Of a DNA stretch of 21,357 nt, positions 14,658 through 21,009 are shown one piece after another (position 1 is the stretch's first letter; each line of letters starts with the position of its first letter). Source of the DNA: RGIG5612 sp964528825 (GTDB taxonomy: Bacteria > Bacillota > Clostridia > Lachnospirales > Lachnospiraceae); the NCBI GenBank assembly GCA_964528825.1, contig CAZGVB010000027.1, positions 1-21,357 of the forward strand, read 5' to 3'. The position numbers and the translations under genes are program-made. The notes under the pieces were generated by a model. The model was given only the letters and a program-made list of their open reading frames with translations. It did no database searches and was not told the DNA's origin.

Positions 14658-15701
14658 AAGCCGTACCTTCACATTTTCCTGAAGGTTGCGGAAGAAGAAT
14701 TGATAGTCATAGACATGATATGCGCCCTCGGGCAGCCCCGGTACGATGGCAGGATAGTCGGCCGCATCCACATCTGTTACCTTGAGCGTTCCCCTTGTCT
14801 CATCAAGATATCCGCCGCAAAGGCCGACCACCTCATTGGTGATATTCCCGTCGTAATCCGTAAAACAAGCGCCTATATTTTCTTCCTTTGATGCTGCAGT
14901 ACCGTCAGTCTTCCAGTTAAGAGGATTGATCGAGAGCATCTTAACTCCGGCAGGAACGATCATCGAATCACTTACAGACTCAGATTCGCATTCAAAGCTT
15001 ACTATCACACCGGTGTCACTCTCACAGCTTGCTGCAACGAGCTGCGGATACTTTTGTGTCATCTCCTCCGTTAAAGGCCAGCCGATCGCATATGCCGCAA
15101 CGAGCTGCTCTGACAGCTTCGCGTCTGCAAAATATTCTTCCATCAAGCGATAGCACATATCCGCTCCCTGTGAAAATCCTGCGAGTATGATAGGTCTTCC
15201 GTCATTTTCATTTTCAAGATAATATTCAAATGCCGATGAAACATCCTCATAGGCTGTTTCAAAATAAGGCTCTCTATCTGATGCATCAAGCTCGTATACC
15301 TTCATGGCAGCCTGCCTGTAATACGGGGCAAAAAGTCTTGCCGAATCCTCATAAATGCCTCTTTCCATGTTCAGAGCGCCGAGAAAGGAAGCCATTGTTT
15401 CATCATCGTCAAGCGGCATATTCCATTCATCATTCATATCAACGGTAGGGCATATGAGAAACAGATCCGCATCTTTATCATCACCTATTCCGTAATAAGC
15501 CCAATTATCGGTTATGCTGTAGTCCACAGCATCTGCATCTGCCTCGTTGCCTCCGGTTGTCTCCATAGCAGATGAAGTCTCTGTCTCCTTGGCAGTTGAA
15601 GACTCTGTTTCCTTGGAACCGGTGCCTGCGCATCCTGTAAATGTAATAACAAATATAAGGAGCAGGATGGGAATAATATTTTTTAAAGCGTTTTTTTTCA
15701 T
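14634..15701 (-). CDS. DUF3089-family lipoprotein, predicted alpha/beta hydrolase
   Basis: Translation most likely starts at 15701 (355 residues), where AAGGAGA precedes the ATG by 10 nt; an upstream extension of 16 codons lacks a ribosome site. A lipoprotein signal ends at FTGC (21-24), so Cys24 would be lipidated. A Ser/Thr/Glu-rich linker (about 25-60) leads to the catalytic domain. LFLICPTVDMN (80-90), LFAPYYRQAA (123-132) and GFSQG (175-179, nucleophile S177) match DUF3089; H329 near YDYQFFF is the likely catalytic His. The protein should sit on the outer face of the membrane. Substrate unknown; an esterase acting on surface polymers is possible but unsupported. It converges on the polysaccharide run. 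Confidence 0.83.
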   Translation of the reverse strand: MKKNALKNIIPILLLIFVITFTGCAGTGSKETESSTAKETETSSAMETTGGNEADADAVDYSITDNWAYYGIGDDKDADLFLICPTVDMNDEWNMPLDDDETMASFLGALNMERGIYEDSARLFAPYYRQAAMKVYELDASDREPYFETAYEDVSSAFEYYLENENDGRPIILAGFSQGADMCYRLMEEYFADAKLSEQLVAAYAIGWPLTEEMTQKYPQLVAASCESDTGVIVSFECESESVSDSMIVPAGVKMLSINPLNWKTDGTAASKEENIGACFTDYDGNITNEVVGLCGGYLDETRGTLKVTDVDAADYPAIVPGLPEGAYHVYDYQFFFRNLQENVKVRLASYLQSR

Positions 15702-15775
15702 TTGGATATATCTCCTTTTTCGGCAGAAACTTACATGCCGCAAAGGCACTTTGCAAATATACGCTGCCGTTTGAA

Positions 15776-15850
15776 TTTTAAGGTTTTGTATTTTAAAGTT
15801 TTATATCTTAAAGCTTTATATTTTAAGATTTTGTTTTTTAAGGTTTATAT
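15776..15850. repeat. Tandem array, 15-bp unit, abutting a stop codon
   Basis: Five contiguous 15-bp units at 15776, 15791, 15806, 15821 and 15836 follow TTTTAARGTTTTRTA with a few changes. The last unit ends 1 nt from the stop codon of the flavin reductase gene (15852-15854). The array fills most of the gap between two minus-strand genes and is nearly pure A/T with periodic AAGC/AAGG interruptions. Confidence 0.88.
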
Positions 15851-15851
15851 G

Positions 15852-16418
15852 TTATTTGCTTTTTTTGACGCTGTATCCGAATCTGCCTATAGCATCTCCC
15901 ATGGTAAAATATTCGCCGTGATCATATGCGACAAGTCCCATGCTTCCCATGTCAAACTTGCCGTTTTCATCCAAAAATGCATCATTTATGGATACTGCGG
16001 TGACCTCGGCAAGAAACATATCATGTGATCCAAGATGTATGATATCCTTGACAGCACATTCAATACCGACGGGACATTCTTCTATAGAAGGGCAGGAGAC
16101 AGTCTTTGACGCGACTGCATGAAGATGCATCTCCTTGAACTTATCGACATCACGTCCCGATCTCACACCGCAAAAGTCCATCGCGAAGGCGTTCTTCTTA
16201 TCGACAAGATTTACTACAAATTCCCTTGTCTCACATAATATATCATAGGAATATCTTTCGGGCTTTACAGATATGGACAGCATAGGCGGGTCTGAGCAGA
16301 CAGTGCCTGTCCACGCGATCGTTATTATATTAGCCCTCTCTCCCGGGCGTTTGCAGCTCACCATAACGGCAGGCAGCGGATAAAGCATATTTCCGCCCTT
16401 CCAATATTGTCTTGCCAT
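15852..16418 (-). CDS. Flavin reductase family protein (FMN-binding split barrel)
   Basis: I place the start at 16418 (188 residues) because CGGAGGAAA sits just upstream; the open frame runs 38 codons further without support. YPLPAVMVSC (13-22), NIITIAWTGTVCSDPPMLSISV (30-51) and SYDILCETREFVVNLV (57-72) are the FMN-binding core of flavin reductase-like proteins; GVECAV-type strand GIECAVKDI (118-126) and the AEVTAV strand (137-142) complete the barrel. Members reduce flavin with NAD(P)H or bind FMN in other redox roles; the electron partner is not evident. Length is usual for clostridial members. It has its own promoter at 16503-16532. A 15-bp tandem array follows the stop. Confidence 0.87.
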   Translation of the reverse strand: MARQYWKGGNMLYPLPAVMVSCKRPGERANIITIAWTGTVCSDPPMLSISVKPERYSYDILCETREFVVNLVDKKNAFAMDFCGVRSGRDVDKFKEMHLHAVASKTVSCPSIEECPVGIECAVKDIIHLGSHDMFLAEVTAVSINDAFLDENGKFDMGSMGLVAYDHGEYFTMGDAIGRFGYSVKKSK

Positions 16419-16502
16419 AATTTCCTCCGTTTCATCCTTGGCAGCCGCAGGGGCAGCTGCGAAAGCTCGCTTTGCACATGTATGAGGCAAAGCAACATCA
16501 GG

Positions 16503-16532
16503 ATTATAGCATTTAATATGCATTGGTGTCAT
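16503..16532 (-). promoter_or_regulatory. Promoter of the flavin reductase gene
   Basis: On the minus strand ATGACA (16527-16532) and TATAAT (16503-16508) are 18 bp apart, and TGC directly before the -10 gives an extended -10 box. A start near 16496 leaves a leader of about 78 nt with a GC-rich GCAGCTGC-containing hairpin before the ribosome site. Confidence 0.65.
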
Positions 16533-16735
16533 ATATTTATGCTGAGGAAATCAAAAGAGGTCACTGCAGGCTCAGACAGCGCCCGCCTTACGCTGCCGGT
16601 GTGCTCGCCACGACGAAAGCCTCGCTATCGTTTTTGCAGCATATCATCACACTTCGCAGGGGTAAACTTATTTGTATGAGAGACTGACAGATGAATTTTG
16701 CCATTGATGAGGTTATGACATTTGAATAATTTCAG
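16533..16735. other. Intergenic stretch with a GC-rich island
   Basis: No gene is seen. About 16560-16640 is clearly richer in G and C than the flanks and contains ACAGCGCCCGCCTTACGCTG, which looks like a remnant of something else (decayed gene end or dispersed repeat). No long open frame with a ribosome site, and no perfect inverted repeat typical of an insertion sequence, could be found. Confidence 0.4.
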
Positions 16736-16764
16736 TTGACGCAGATTGTTTTTTTTGTTTAAAT
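16736..16764 (+). promoter_or_regulatory. Promoter of the secreted NCHSYAW protein gene
   Basis: TTGACG (16736-16741) and TTAAAT (16759-16764) are 17 bp apart with a T-rich spacer. The leader would be about 55 nt and ends in a near-perfect ribosome site GAAAGGAGG (16812-16820), 5 nt before the ATG. Confidence 0.6.
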
Positions 16765-16825
16765 TAGCTTAGAGAAAAACGGATCTGAGTGTCCGCTAAT
16801 AAAATTATCAAGAAAGGAGGTTCTC

Positions 16826-17875
16826 ATGAAAAAGAAGGATTTTATCAAGATACAAGCAGTTGTGATAATGATTGTTTTTATGACCGCCGGCTCGGCATGG
16901 GCCGAGGAAAGTGTATATTTCTCAAAATGTGACATTGTTAAAGAGGCAATAGAGCAATCACACAAATATCCTATAAAAGTTGGGACTGAAGAATGGAAGA
17001 GTTATTCGAGTTCGGTTCAAAGGATAGGATTGCTCAGGATAGGCGACAAAGAGATTGCAAATATGTCAACATTAGCTCTTGCGATATCCGTACTCAGTCA
17101 TCCTTATCTGTCGGATATCTGGGCATATAACACGCTTGAGCTGGGATATTTATGCTCGGAGTGTTATCTCGACGGTCTTAAAGAGCTGCTTAACCGTGAA
17201 GATTTCGAAGAGGCATATGATATTCTAAAAGACTCAAAGGAAATCTTTGATTATGTACTTGTTGATATCGGCGATGAAGAAACAAATACTGCCGCTGTAA
17301 GGCAGGAGATTAAACTGATCGGAGACTTGTATGATCTTGTGCACGAAGATGACATACAATCTGAAATACAAAATTCCGGTGTGCACTATGTATCTACGCC
17401 TAACGGATCGAGTGTTGCCGCAGTCTATGGATATACATATGCGGATTTTAATACAAGTGTCTTGGCAGTTAAATCTGCCCAAACAAAGCTGCTTGCCCAG
17501 TATGACAGCGCGGTTATCGTAACAGATGTATCATCGAATACATCGTCATACAATTGCCATTCATATGCATGGCATTCGACGTCGACTTCCAACAAATATT
17601 GGATAAATAATCCATCTGCCTATATGACAGATGGAAGTTATGCATCAGGGACAGCGAGGGTGGGATTCAAGGTATTTTGGTCAAATTCATCGTATGGAAC
17701 AATTCATTCGGGTATAGTCTATTCATTATCGACATCAGCCACGAATCCGACGAAGGTCACATCAAAGTGGGGAATGTGCGGTGTGATAAGGCATAATACG
17801 AATGATTGCCCATATTCCAATTCCGCAGAATACGGAAGTGGAATAGTGACCGGAATATGGAATAGAAGTTCATAG
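16826..17875 (+). CDS. Secreted protein with NCHSYAW motif, possible papain-like peptidase/amidase
   Basis: A 349-residue exported protein. The N-terminal signal peptide (KKK, hydrophobic core, AGSAWA) should be cut after residue 26. Residues 27-185 are charged and mostly helical in character with no domain that I recognise. The C-terminal part is Ser/Thr/Asn-rich and holds NCHSYAWH (243-250), YMTDGSY (266-272), IHSGIVYS (293-300) and SKWG (313-316). A Cys next to His in a YNCHSYAW context followed by a distant His in HSG is reminiscent of NlpC/P60- or CHAP-like cysteine hydrolases with C244 and H294 as a possible catalytic pair. This is inference, not a family match. The gene is monocistronic, with a promoter, strong ribosome site and terminator. 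Confidence 0.7.
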   Translation: MKKKDFIKIQAVVIMIVFMTAGSAWAEESVYFSKCDIVKEAIEQSHKYPIKVGTEEWKSYSSSVQRIGLLRIGDKEIANMSTLALAISVLSHPYLSDIWAYNTLELGYLCSECYLDGLKELLNREDFEEAYDILKDSKEIFDYVLVDIGDEETNTAAVRQEIKLIGDLYDLVHEDDIQSEIQNSGVHYVSTPNGSSVAAVYGYTYADFNTSVLAVKSAQTKLLAQYDSAVIVTDVSSNTSSYNCHSYAWHSTSTSNKYWINNPSAYMTDGSYASGTARVGFKVFWSNSSYGTIHSGIVYSLSTSATNPTKVTSKWGMCGVIRHNTNDCPYSNSAEYGSGIVTGIWNRSS

Positions 17876-17912
17876 GTTACTCATAGATAAACTTACAGAT
17901 AAATAAAGTAAA

Positions 17913-17951
17913 AAAACAAGTCTGAGAAATAATATTTCTCAGACTTGTTTT
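17913..17951. terminator. Perfect 17-bp bidirectional terminator
   Basis: AAAACAAGTCTGAGAAA (17913-17929) is exactly complementary to 17935-17951, with a TAATA loop. The plus strand ends in TTTT, the minus strand in TTTTTTT (17910-17916 read on the other strand), so it can serve both the secreted-protein gene and the tRNA-Lys gene, which converge here. Confidence 0.9.
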
Positions 17952-17954
17952 CGA

Positions 17955-18027
17955 TGCGCCTCCGGGGGCTCGAACCCCGCACACCCTGATTAAGAGTCAG
18001 GTGCTCTACCAAATGAGCTAGAGGCGC
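17955..18027 (-). tRNA. tRNA-Lys (anticodon CTT)
   Basis: Read on the minus strand, a 73-nt cloverleaf is complete: acceptor GCGCCTC with GAGGCGC, D arm GCTC/GAGC around ATTTGGTA, anticodon stem CCTGA/TCAGG with loop CTCTTAA, T arm CGGGG-TTCGAGC-CCCCG, and discriminator A. The anticodon lies at 17992-17994. The 3' CCA is not encoded. The terminator at 17913-17951 follows directly. Confidence 0.96.
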
Positions 18028-18165
18028 ATATCGCAGACAAATGTAATCTGTCAAACGCAAGCGAAATTATATAATAAATATGACCATTAAGTCAAGGACT
18101 TTTTTACGAAAAAAGATAATCATTTTTTGTGAATCCGCTTAACCCGGCAGCCGGCCTCTTTAAAT

Positions 18166-18260
18166 GTCAGCCCGAGGATATGCCAGTCCTAGGATATGTC
18201 TGTCCTAGGATATGCCAGCCCGTGGATATGTCGGCTTGAAGATATGTCAGCTTAGGGTCT
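18166..18260. repeat. Tandem array, 16-bp unit, reaching into the trmB stop codon
   Basis: Units begin at 18166, 18182, 18198, 18214, 18230 and 18246, each 16 bp with pattern GYCRGYCCNNGGATAT. The sixth, most diverged unit covers the last codons and TAA stop of trmB (18252-18254 on the minus strand). The two central units share TCCTAGGATAT exactly. The region before it (18028-18165) is AT-rich and holds no gene that I can see. Confidence 0.85.
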
Positions 18261-18905
18261 CATCATGACCAGCTTGCATATTGGTTGGCCAAGTGAGACA
18301 AATTTCTTTTCATATTCTGTCTGGACGTTGCCCTCTATCATATCACTGTTGTACAGATCGTATGTATGTGAGATAAGCCTCCAGCCTGACGATACACATT
18401 CTTCAAGTGAAAAGTCAAACAGGGCGGTATTATCGGTCTTAAATTCACATATACCGTCTTTCCTGAGAAATGACTCGTATCTTTCAAGAAACTGTCTCGA
18501 TGTGAGGCGCCTCTTCGCATGCTTTTCTTTAGGCCAGGGATCTGAAAAATTGAGATATATCCGGTCCACCTCATTCTTTGAGAATACATCTGTAAGATAT
18601 TCTGCTTCCATGCGCAGAAATCTGACATTTGCAAGCTCTTCTTCATCCTGCTTTTGCACGGCACGCAGGATCACGCTTGAGAATTTTTCAATGCCTACAA
18701 AATTGATATTCGGATTTAAACGCGCCTGCTGCATGAGAAAGGTGCCCTTTCCCATACCTATTTCGATATATATAGGCGCATCATTGCCAAATACTTCGTC
18801 CCATTTGCCGTAGACGGACCATTTGCCGGAGCGTTCCTCCTCTTGGATCATATATTTGCTTTTTGATATTGTTTCCCTGCATCCGGGAATATTGCGAAGT
18901 CTCAT
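18252..18905 (-). CDS. trmB: tRNA (guanine-N7)-methyltransferase
   Basis: A 217-residue SAM-dependent enzyme that forms m7G46 in the variable loop of tRNAs. The canonical N-terminus MRLRNIP fixes the start at 18905. The SAM-binding loop EIGMGKG is at 48-54, GIEKFSSV at 71-78 lies at the second strand, and YLNFSDPWPKEKHAKRRL (117-134) with FKTDN (155-159) are the diagnostic catalytic motifs. Length is standard. The gene is divergent from the carboxypeptidase gene; the gap is only 112 bp. No ribosome site precedes the ATG, and an extended -10 box lies just 7 bp away, so the mRNA may be leaderless. Its 3' end merges into a 16-bp tandem array. Confidence 0.96.
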   Translation of the reverse strand: MRLRNIPGCRETISKSKYMIQEEERSGKWSVYGKWDEVFGNDAPIYIEIGMGKGTFLMQQARLNPNINFVGIEKFSSVILRAVQKQDEEELANVRFLRMEAEYLTDVFSKNEVDRIYLNFSDPWPKEKHAKRRLTSRQFLERYESFLRKDGICEFKTDNTALFDFSLEECVSSGWRLISHTYDLYNSDMIEGNVQTEYEKKFVSLGQPICKLVMMRP

Positions 18906-18912
18906 GGGGAAG

Positions 18913-18921
18913 ATTATAGCA
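18913..18921 (-). promoter_or_regulatory. Extended -10 box of trmB
   Basis: On the minus strand TGCTATAAT ends 7 bp before the trmB ATG. Transcription would begin at or within a base or two of the start codon. A good -35 at normal spacing is lacking, as is common for extended -10 promoters. The only other minus-strand start signal in the gap is weaker. Confidence 0.5.
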
Positions 18922-19017
18922 TGATATCAGTTGTAAAAGGACATGAAATTTTCAAACGAAACGGAGCAATATTGTGTTATTATATAGAACAGCCTTATCT
19001 ATGAGGCGTGGTGATTT

Positions 19018-20520
19018 ATGAAAAAGACATTTAAATATATATTATCATTAATAATGGCCGTCACCCTGATATGTGCACTTTCGGTGACCTCCTTTGCAGA
19101 TGAACTCGAGGACGGTACACAAAGTGAGAGCGAAGACGCAGAGCAGAGCATAAATCTGGATGACAGCGGCTGGCCTGTGGCACCGGAGACACTTTCCGGT
19201 TCTGTCATGATGGTCGAGGTCAATACGGGAGCTACATTATATTCAAAGGATGAGGAGACAAAAAGATATCCCGCAAGTACGACAAAGATACTCACCTGCC
19301 TTTTGGCACTTGAGAATTGTTCATTAAATGAAACTGTTGTATTCTCTCAAAATGCTGTGAATCTTGAAGACGGCTCAAGCAGCATAGATGCCGTCGAGGG
19401 TGAGGAAATGTCTATGAAGGATTGCCTGTACGGACTTATGCTCCCATCGGGCAATGACTGTGCTATCGCTATAGCTGAGCATGTTGCGGGTTCGGTCGAG
19501 GCCTTTGCCGAAATGATGAACGAGCGCGCTAAGGAGATCGGATGTGAGAATTCCAATTTTGTCAATCCAAACGGTCTCTATGACAGCGATCATTACACGA
19601 CTGCGGCAGATTTGTGCAAGATAGCACAGGTCTGCTTCAACAATTCTGCTTTTGTGGAGATCGTAAGTCAGGCGACATATGTGATTCCGGCCACCAACAA
19701 ATCAGATTCGAGAGCCATTGAGAATACCAATTATATGATATTGGATGACTCGGCTTATTATAACGAAAATATAATAGGCGGAAAGACAGGATACTTGCCT
19801 GAGGCGGGAAGATGTCTTGTTACACTTGCAAAAAAGGACGGGCTGTCGGTGATCACGGTATGCTTATTCAGCTCTGTATATACGGGAGTATTTACCGATA
19901 CAGAGGAGCTTACCGATTACATATTCAACGGATTTACCATGGAGACCATATCCGAGTCCGAGAGCCGCTTTACATATGCGAGCAATGATGCCAAGGTATG
20001 GCTGGATTCGTCCGCTCAGGTGCTATTGCCCAAATCTGTAAATATAAGTGAGCTGGATTCCGAGATCATATTTACATATGATATGGATCTTGATGAATTT
20101 AATGAGGCTTCCGCACAGGCGGGCATTACGGAAAAGGACGGGCGACATCTGTATGCCACGATAGAATATTCCTATAATGGAAGGTATCTCGGTCACTTGA
20201 ATGTGATCATCAATGACAATATGAACGTTGCTCAGGCGTCATTTTCAAGTGCTGTCTATATAAATATATGGTGGTTCGTATTATTTATATTTATTTTCGC
20301 GGCGGCGGCTGTCTTTGCGGCAATCCTGATAAATACAGCCCCGGCACGCAGAAGAAGACGGACAAAGCTCATCAAGACACAGACGGATGACGGTGAGCCC
20401 ATACCGATCAATATAAAAAAGACAAATGGTCGTGTAGAGATCATACAAACATCTTCTTTGAACGGACATATAGTACGTGAAGGAGACAGAAAAAAGAAAA
20501 GTAAGCCAAAAAAAACTTGA
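19018..20520 (+). CDS. D-alanyl-D-alanine carboxypeptidase (DacF/PBP5-like)
   Basis: A 500-residue low-molecular-weight penicillin-binding protein that trims the terminal D-Ala from peptidoglycan stem peptides. A signal peptide ends near SFA (25-27). The three active-site motifs are S87-T-T-K90, SGN (144-146) and KTG (256-258). FVNPNGLYDSDHYTTAADL (181-199) is typical of the S11 family. The second domain is followed by a membrane helix (about 415-438) and a roughly 62-residue, strongly basic cytoplasmic tail (RRRRR, KKKSKPKK), instead of the short amphipathic helix of PBP5. GAGGCGTGGTG supplies the ribosome site. It diverges from trmB and is followed at once by a tRNA-Ser promoter without an intervening terminator. 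Confidence 0.93.
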   Translation: MKKTFKYILSLIMAVTLICALSVTSFADELEDGTQSESEDAEQSINLDDSGWPVAPETLSGSVMMVEVNTGATLYSKDEETKRYPASTTKILTCLLALENCSLNETVVFSQNAVNLEDGSSSIDAVEGEEMSMKDCLYGLMLPSGNDCAIAIAEHVAGSVEAFAEMMNERAKEIGCENSNFVNPNGLYDSDHYTTAADLCKIAQVCFNNSAFVEIVSQATYVIPATNKSDSRAIENTNYMILDDSAYYNENIIGGKTGYLPEAGRCLVTLAKKDGLSVITVCLFSSVYTGVFTDTEELTDYIFNGFTMETISESESRFTYASNDAKVWLDSSAQVLLPKSVNISELDSEIIFTYDMDLDEFNEASAQAGITEKDGRHLYATIEYSYNGRYLGHLNVIINDNMNVAQASFSSAVYINIWWFVLFIFIFAAAAVFAAILINTAPARRRRRTKLIKTQTDDGEPIPINIKKTNGRVEIIQTSSLNGHIVREGDRKKKSKPKKT

Positions 20521-20545
20521 TTATATATATCATTTCGTGTAGAAT
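20517..20545 (+). promoter_or_regulatory. Promoter of tRNA-Ser(GCT), overlapping a stop codon
   Basis: TTGATT (20517-20522) and TAGAAT (20540-20545) are 17 bp apart; the -35 box includes the TGA stop of the carboxypeptidase gene (20518-20520). The tRNA begins 19 bp after the -10 box. Confidence 0.6.
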
Positions 20546-20564
20546 CTAACACGTTCAGTAATTC

Positions 20565-20652
20565 GGAGAAGTACTCAAGAGGCCGAAGAGGCGCCCCTGC
20601 TAAGGGTGTAGGTCGTTAACGCGGCGCGAGGGTTCAAATCCCTCCTTCTCCG
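20565..20652 (+). tRNA. tRNA-Ser (anticodon GCT)
   Basis: An 88-nt class II tRNA. Acceptor GGAGAAG (20565-20571) pairs with CTTCTCC (20645-20651), discriminator G. The anticodon loop CTGCTAA places GCT at 20599-20601. A long variable arm, expected for serine tRNAs, lies between TAGGTCG and GCGGCGC. The T arm GAGGG-TTCAAAT-CCCTC is intact. CCA is not encoded. Confidence 0.95.
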
Positions 20653-20665
20653 CTCAGCATTTGGG

Positions 20666-20698
20666 ATCGAGCGTATAGATGCGCTCGATTCTCTTGTT
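20666..20698 (+). terminator. Terminator after tRNA-Ser(GCT)
   Basis: ATCGAGCG (20666-20673) pairs with CGCTCGAT (20682-20689) around an 8-nt loop and is followed by TCTCTTGTT. This is a moderate T-tract, so termination may be partial, allowing some read-through to the second tRNA-Ser gene. Confidence 0.6.
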
Positions 20699-20701
20699 AA
20701 T

Positions 20702-20790
20702 CGATATGTCTAAGCTATATGTCCTTTGATATGGCAGATGTATGTCCAAGGTATATGATTTTTGGTATGACAGATATACATGCACTGCCG
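20702..20790. repeat. Degenerate ~36-bp repeat between the tRNA-Ser genes
   Basis: Twenty-four bases at 20719-20742 match 20755-20778 at about 75%, with TATG and GCAGATRTA/ACAGATATA blocks recurring at a 36-bp period. It resembles the other gap arrays but is more decayed, so the call is weak. Confidence 0.35.
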
Positions 20791-20869
20791 TTTGCCTGAT
20801 TCATTTCTAAGAATAGGGCAAGCCGGACATTTGGCCTATATATCGATGATAGGAAAATGCTTGATATAT

Positions 20870-20955
20870 GGAAGTGTATCGAAGTGGTCATAACGGGCCT
20901 GACTCGAAATCAGGTAGCCCTCCGGGGCTCGTGGGTTCGAATCCCACCGCTTCCG
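20870..20955 (+). tRNA. tRNA-Ser (anticodon CGA)
   Basis: An 86-nt class II tRNA. Acceptor GGAAGTG (20870-20876) pairs with CGCTTCC (20948-20954) with one G-T pair, discriminator G. The anticodon stem CCTGA/TCAGG encloses CTCGAAA, giving CGA at 20905-20907. A long variable arm (TAGCCCTCCGGGGCTC) and T arm GTGGG-TTCGAAT-CCCAC follow. CCA is not encoded. No clear separate promoter was found. Confidence 0.95.
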
Positions 20956-20959
20956 TCTC

Positions 20960-21009
20960 AAAAGTGCTGAAAATGCCGTATCTTTGCGGGTTTTCGGCAC
21001 TTTTTTCTC
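20960..21009 (+). terminator. Terminator after tRNA-Ser(CGA)
   Basis: AAAAGTGCTGAAAA (20960-20973) pairs with TTTTCGGCACTTTT (20991-21004) over 14 positions including one G-T pair, followed by TTCTCTTTT. The left arm contains a 17-bp sequence that occurs again at 21105-21121. Confidence 0.8.

Noticed and set aside
18265..18813. 182-codon open frame opposite trmB
   Set aside because: trmB carries all family motifs on the other strand; the frame is a shadow.
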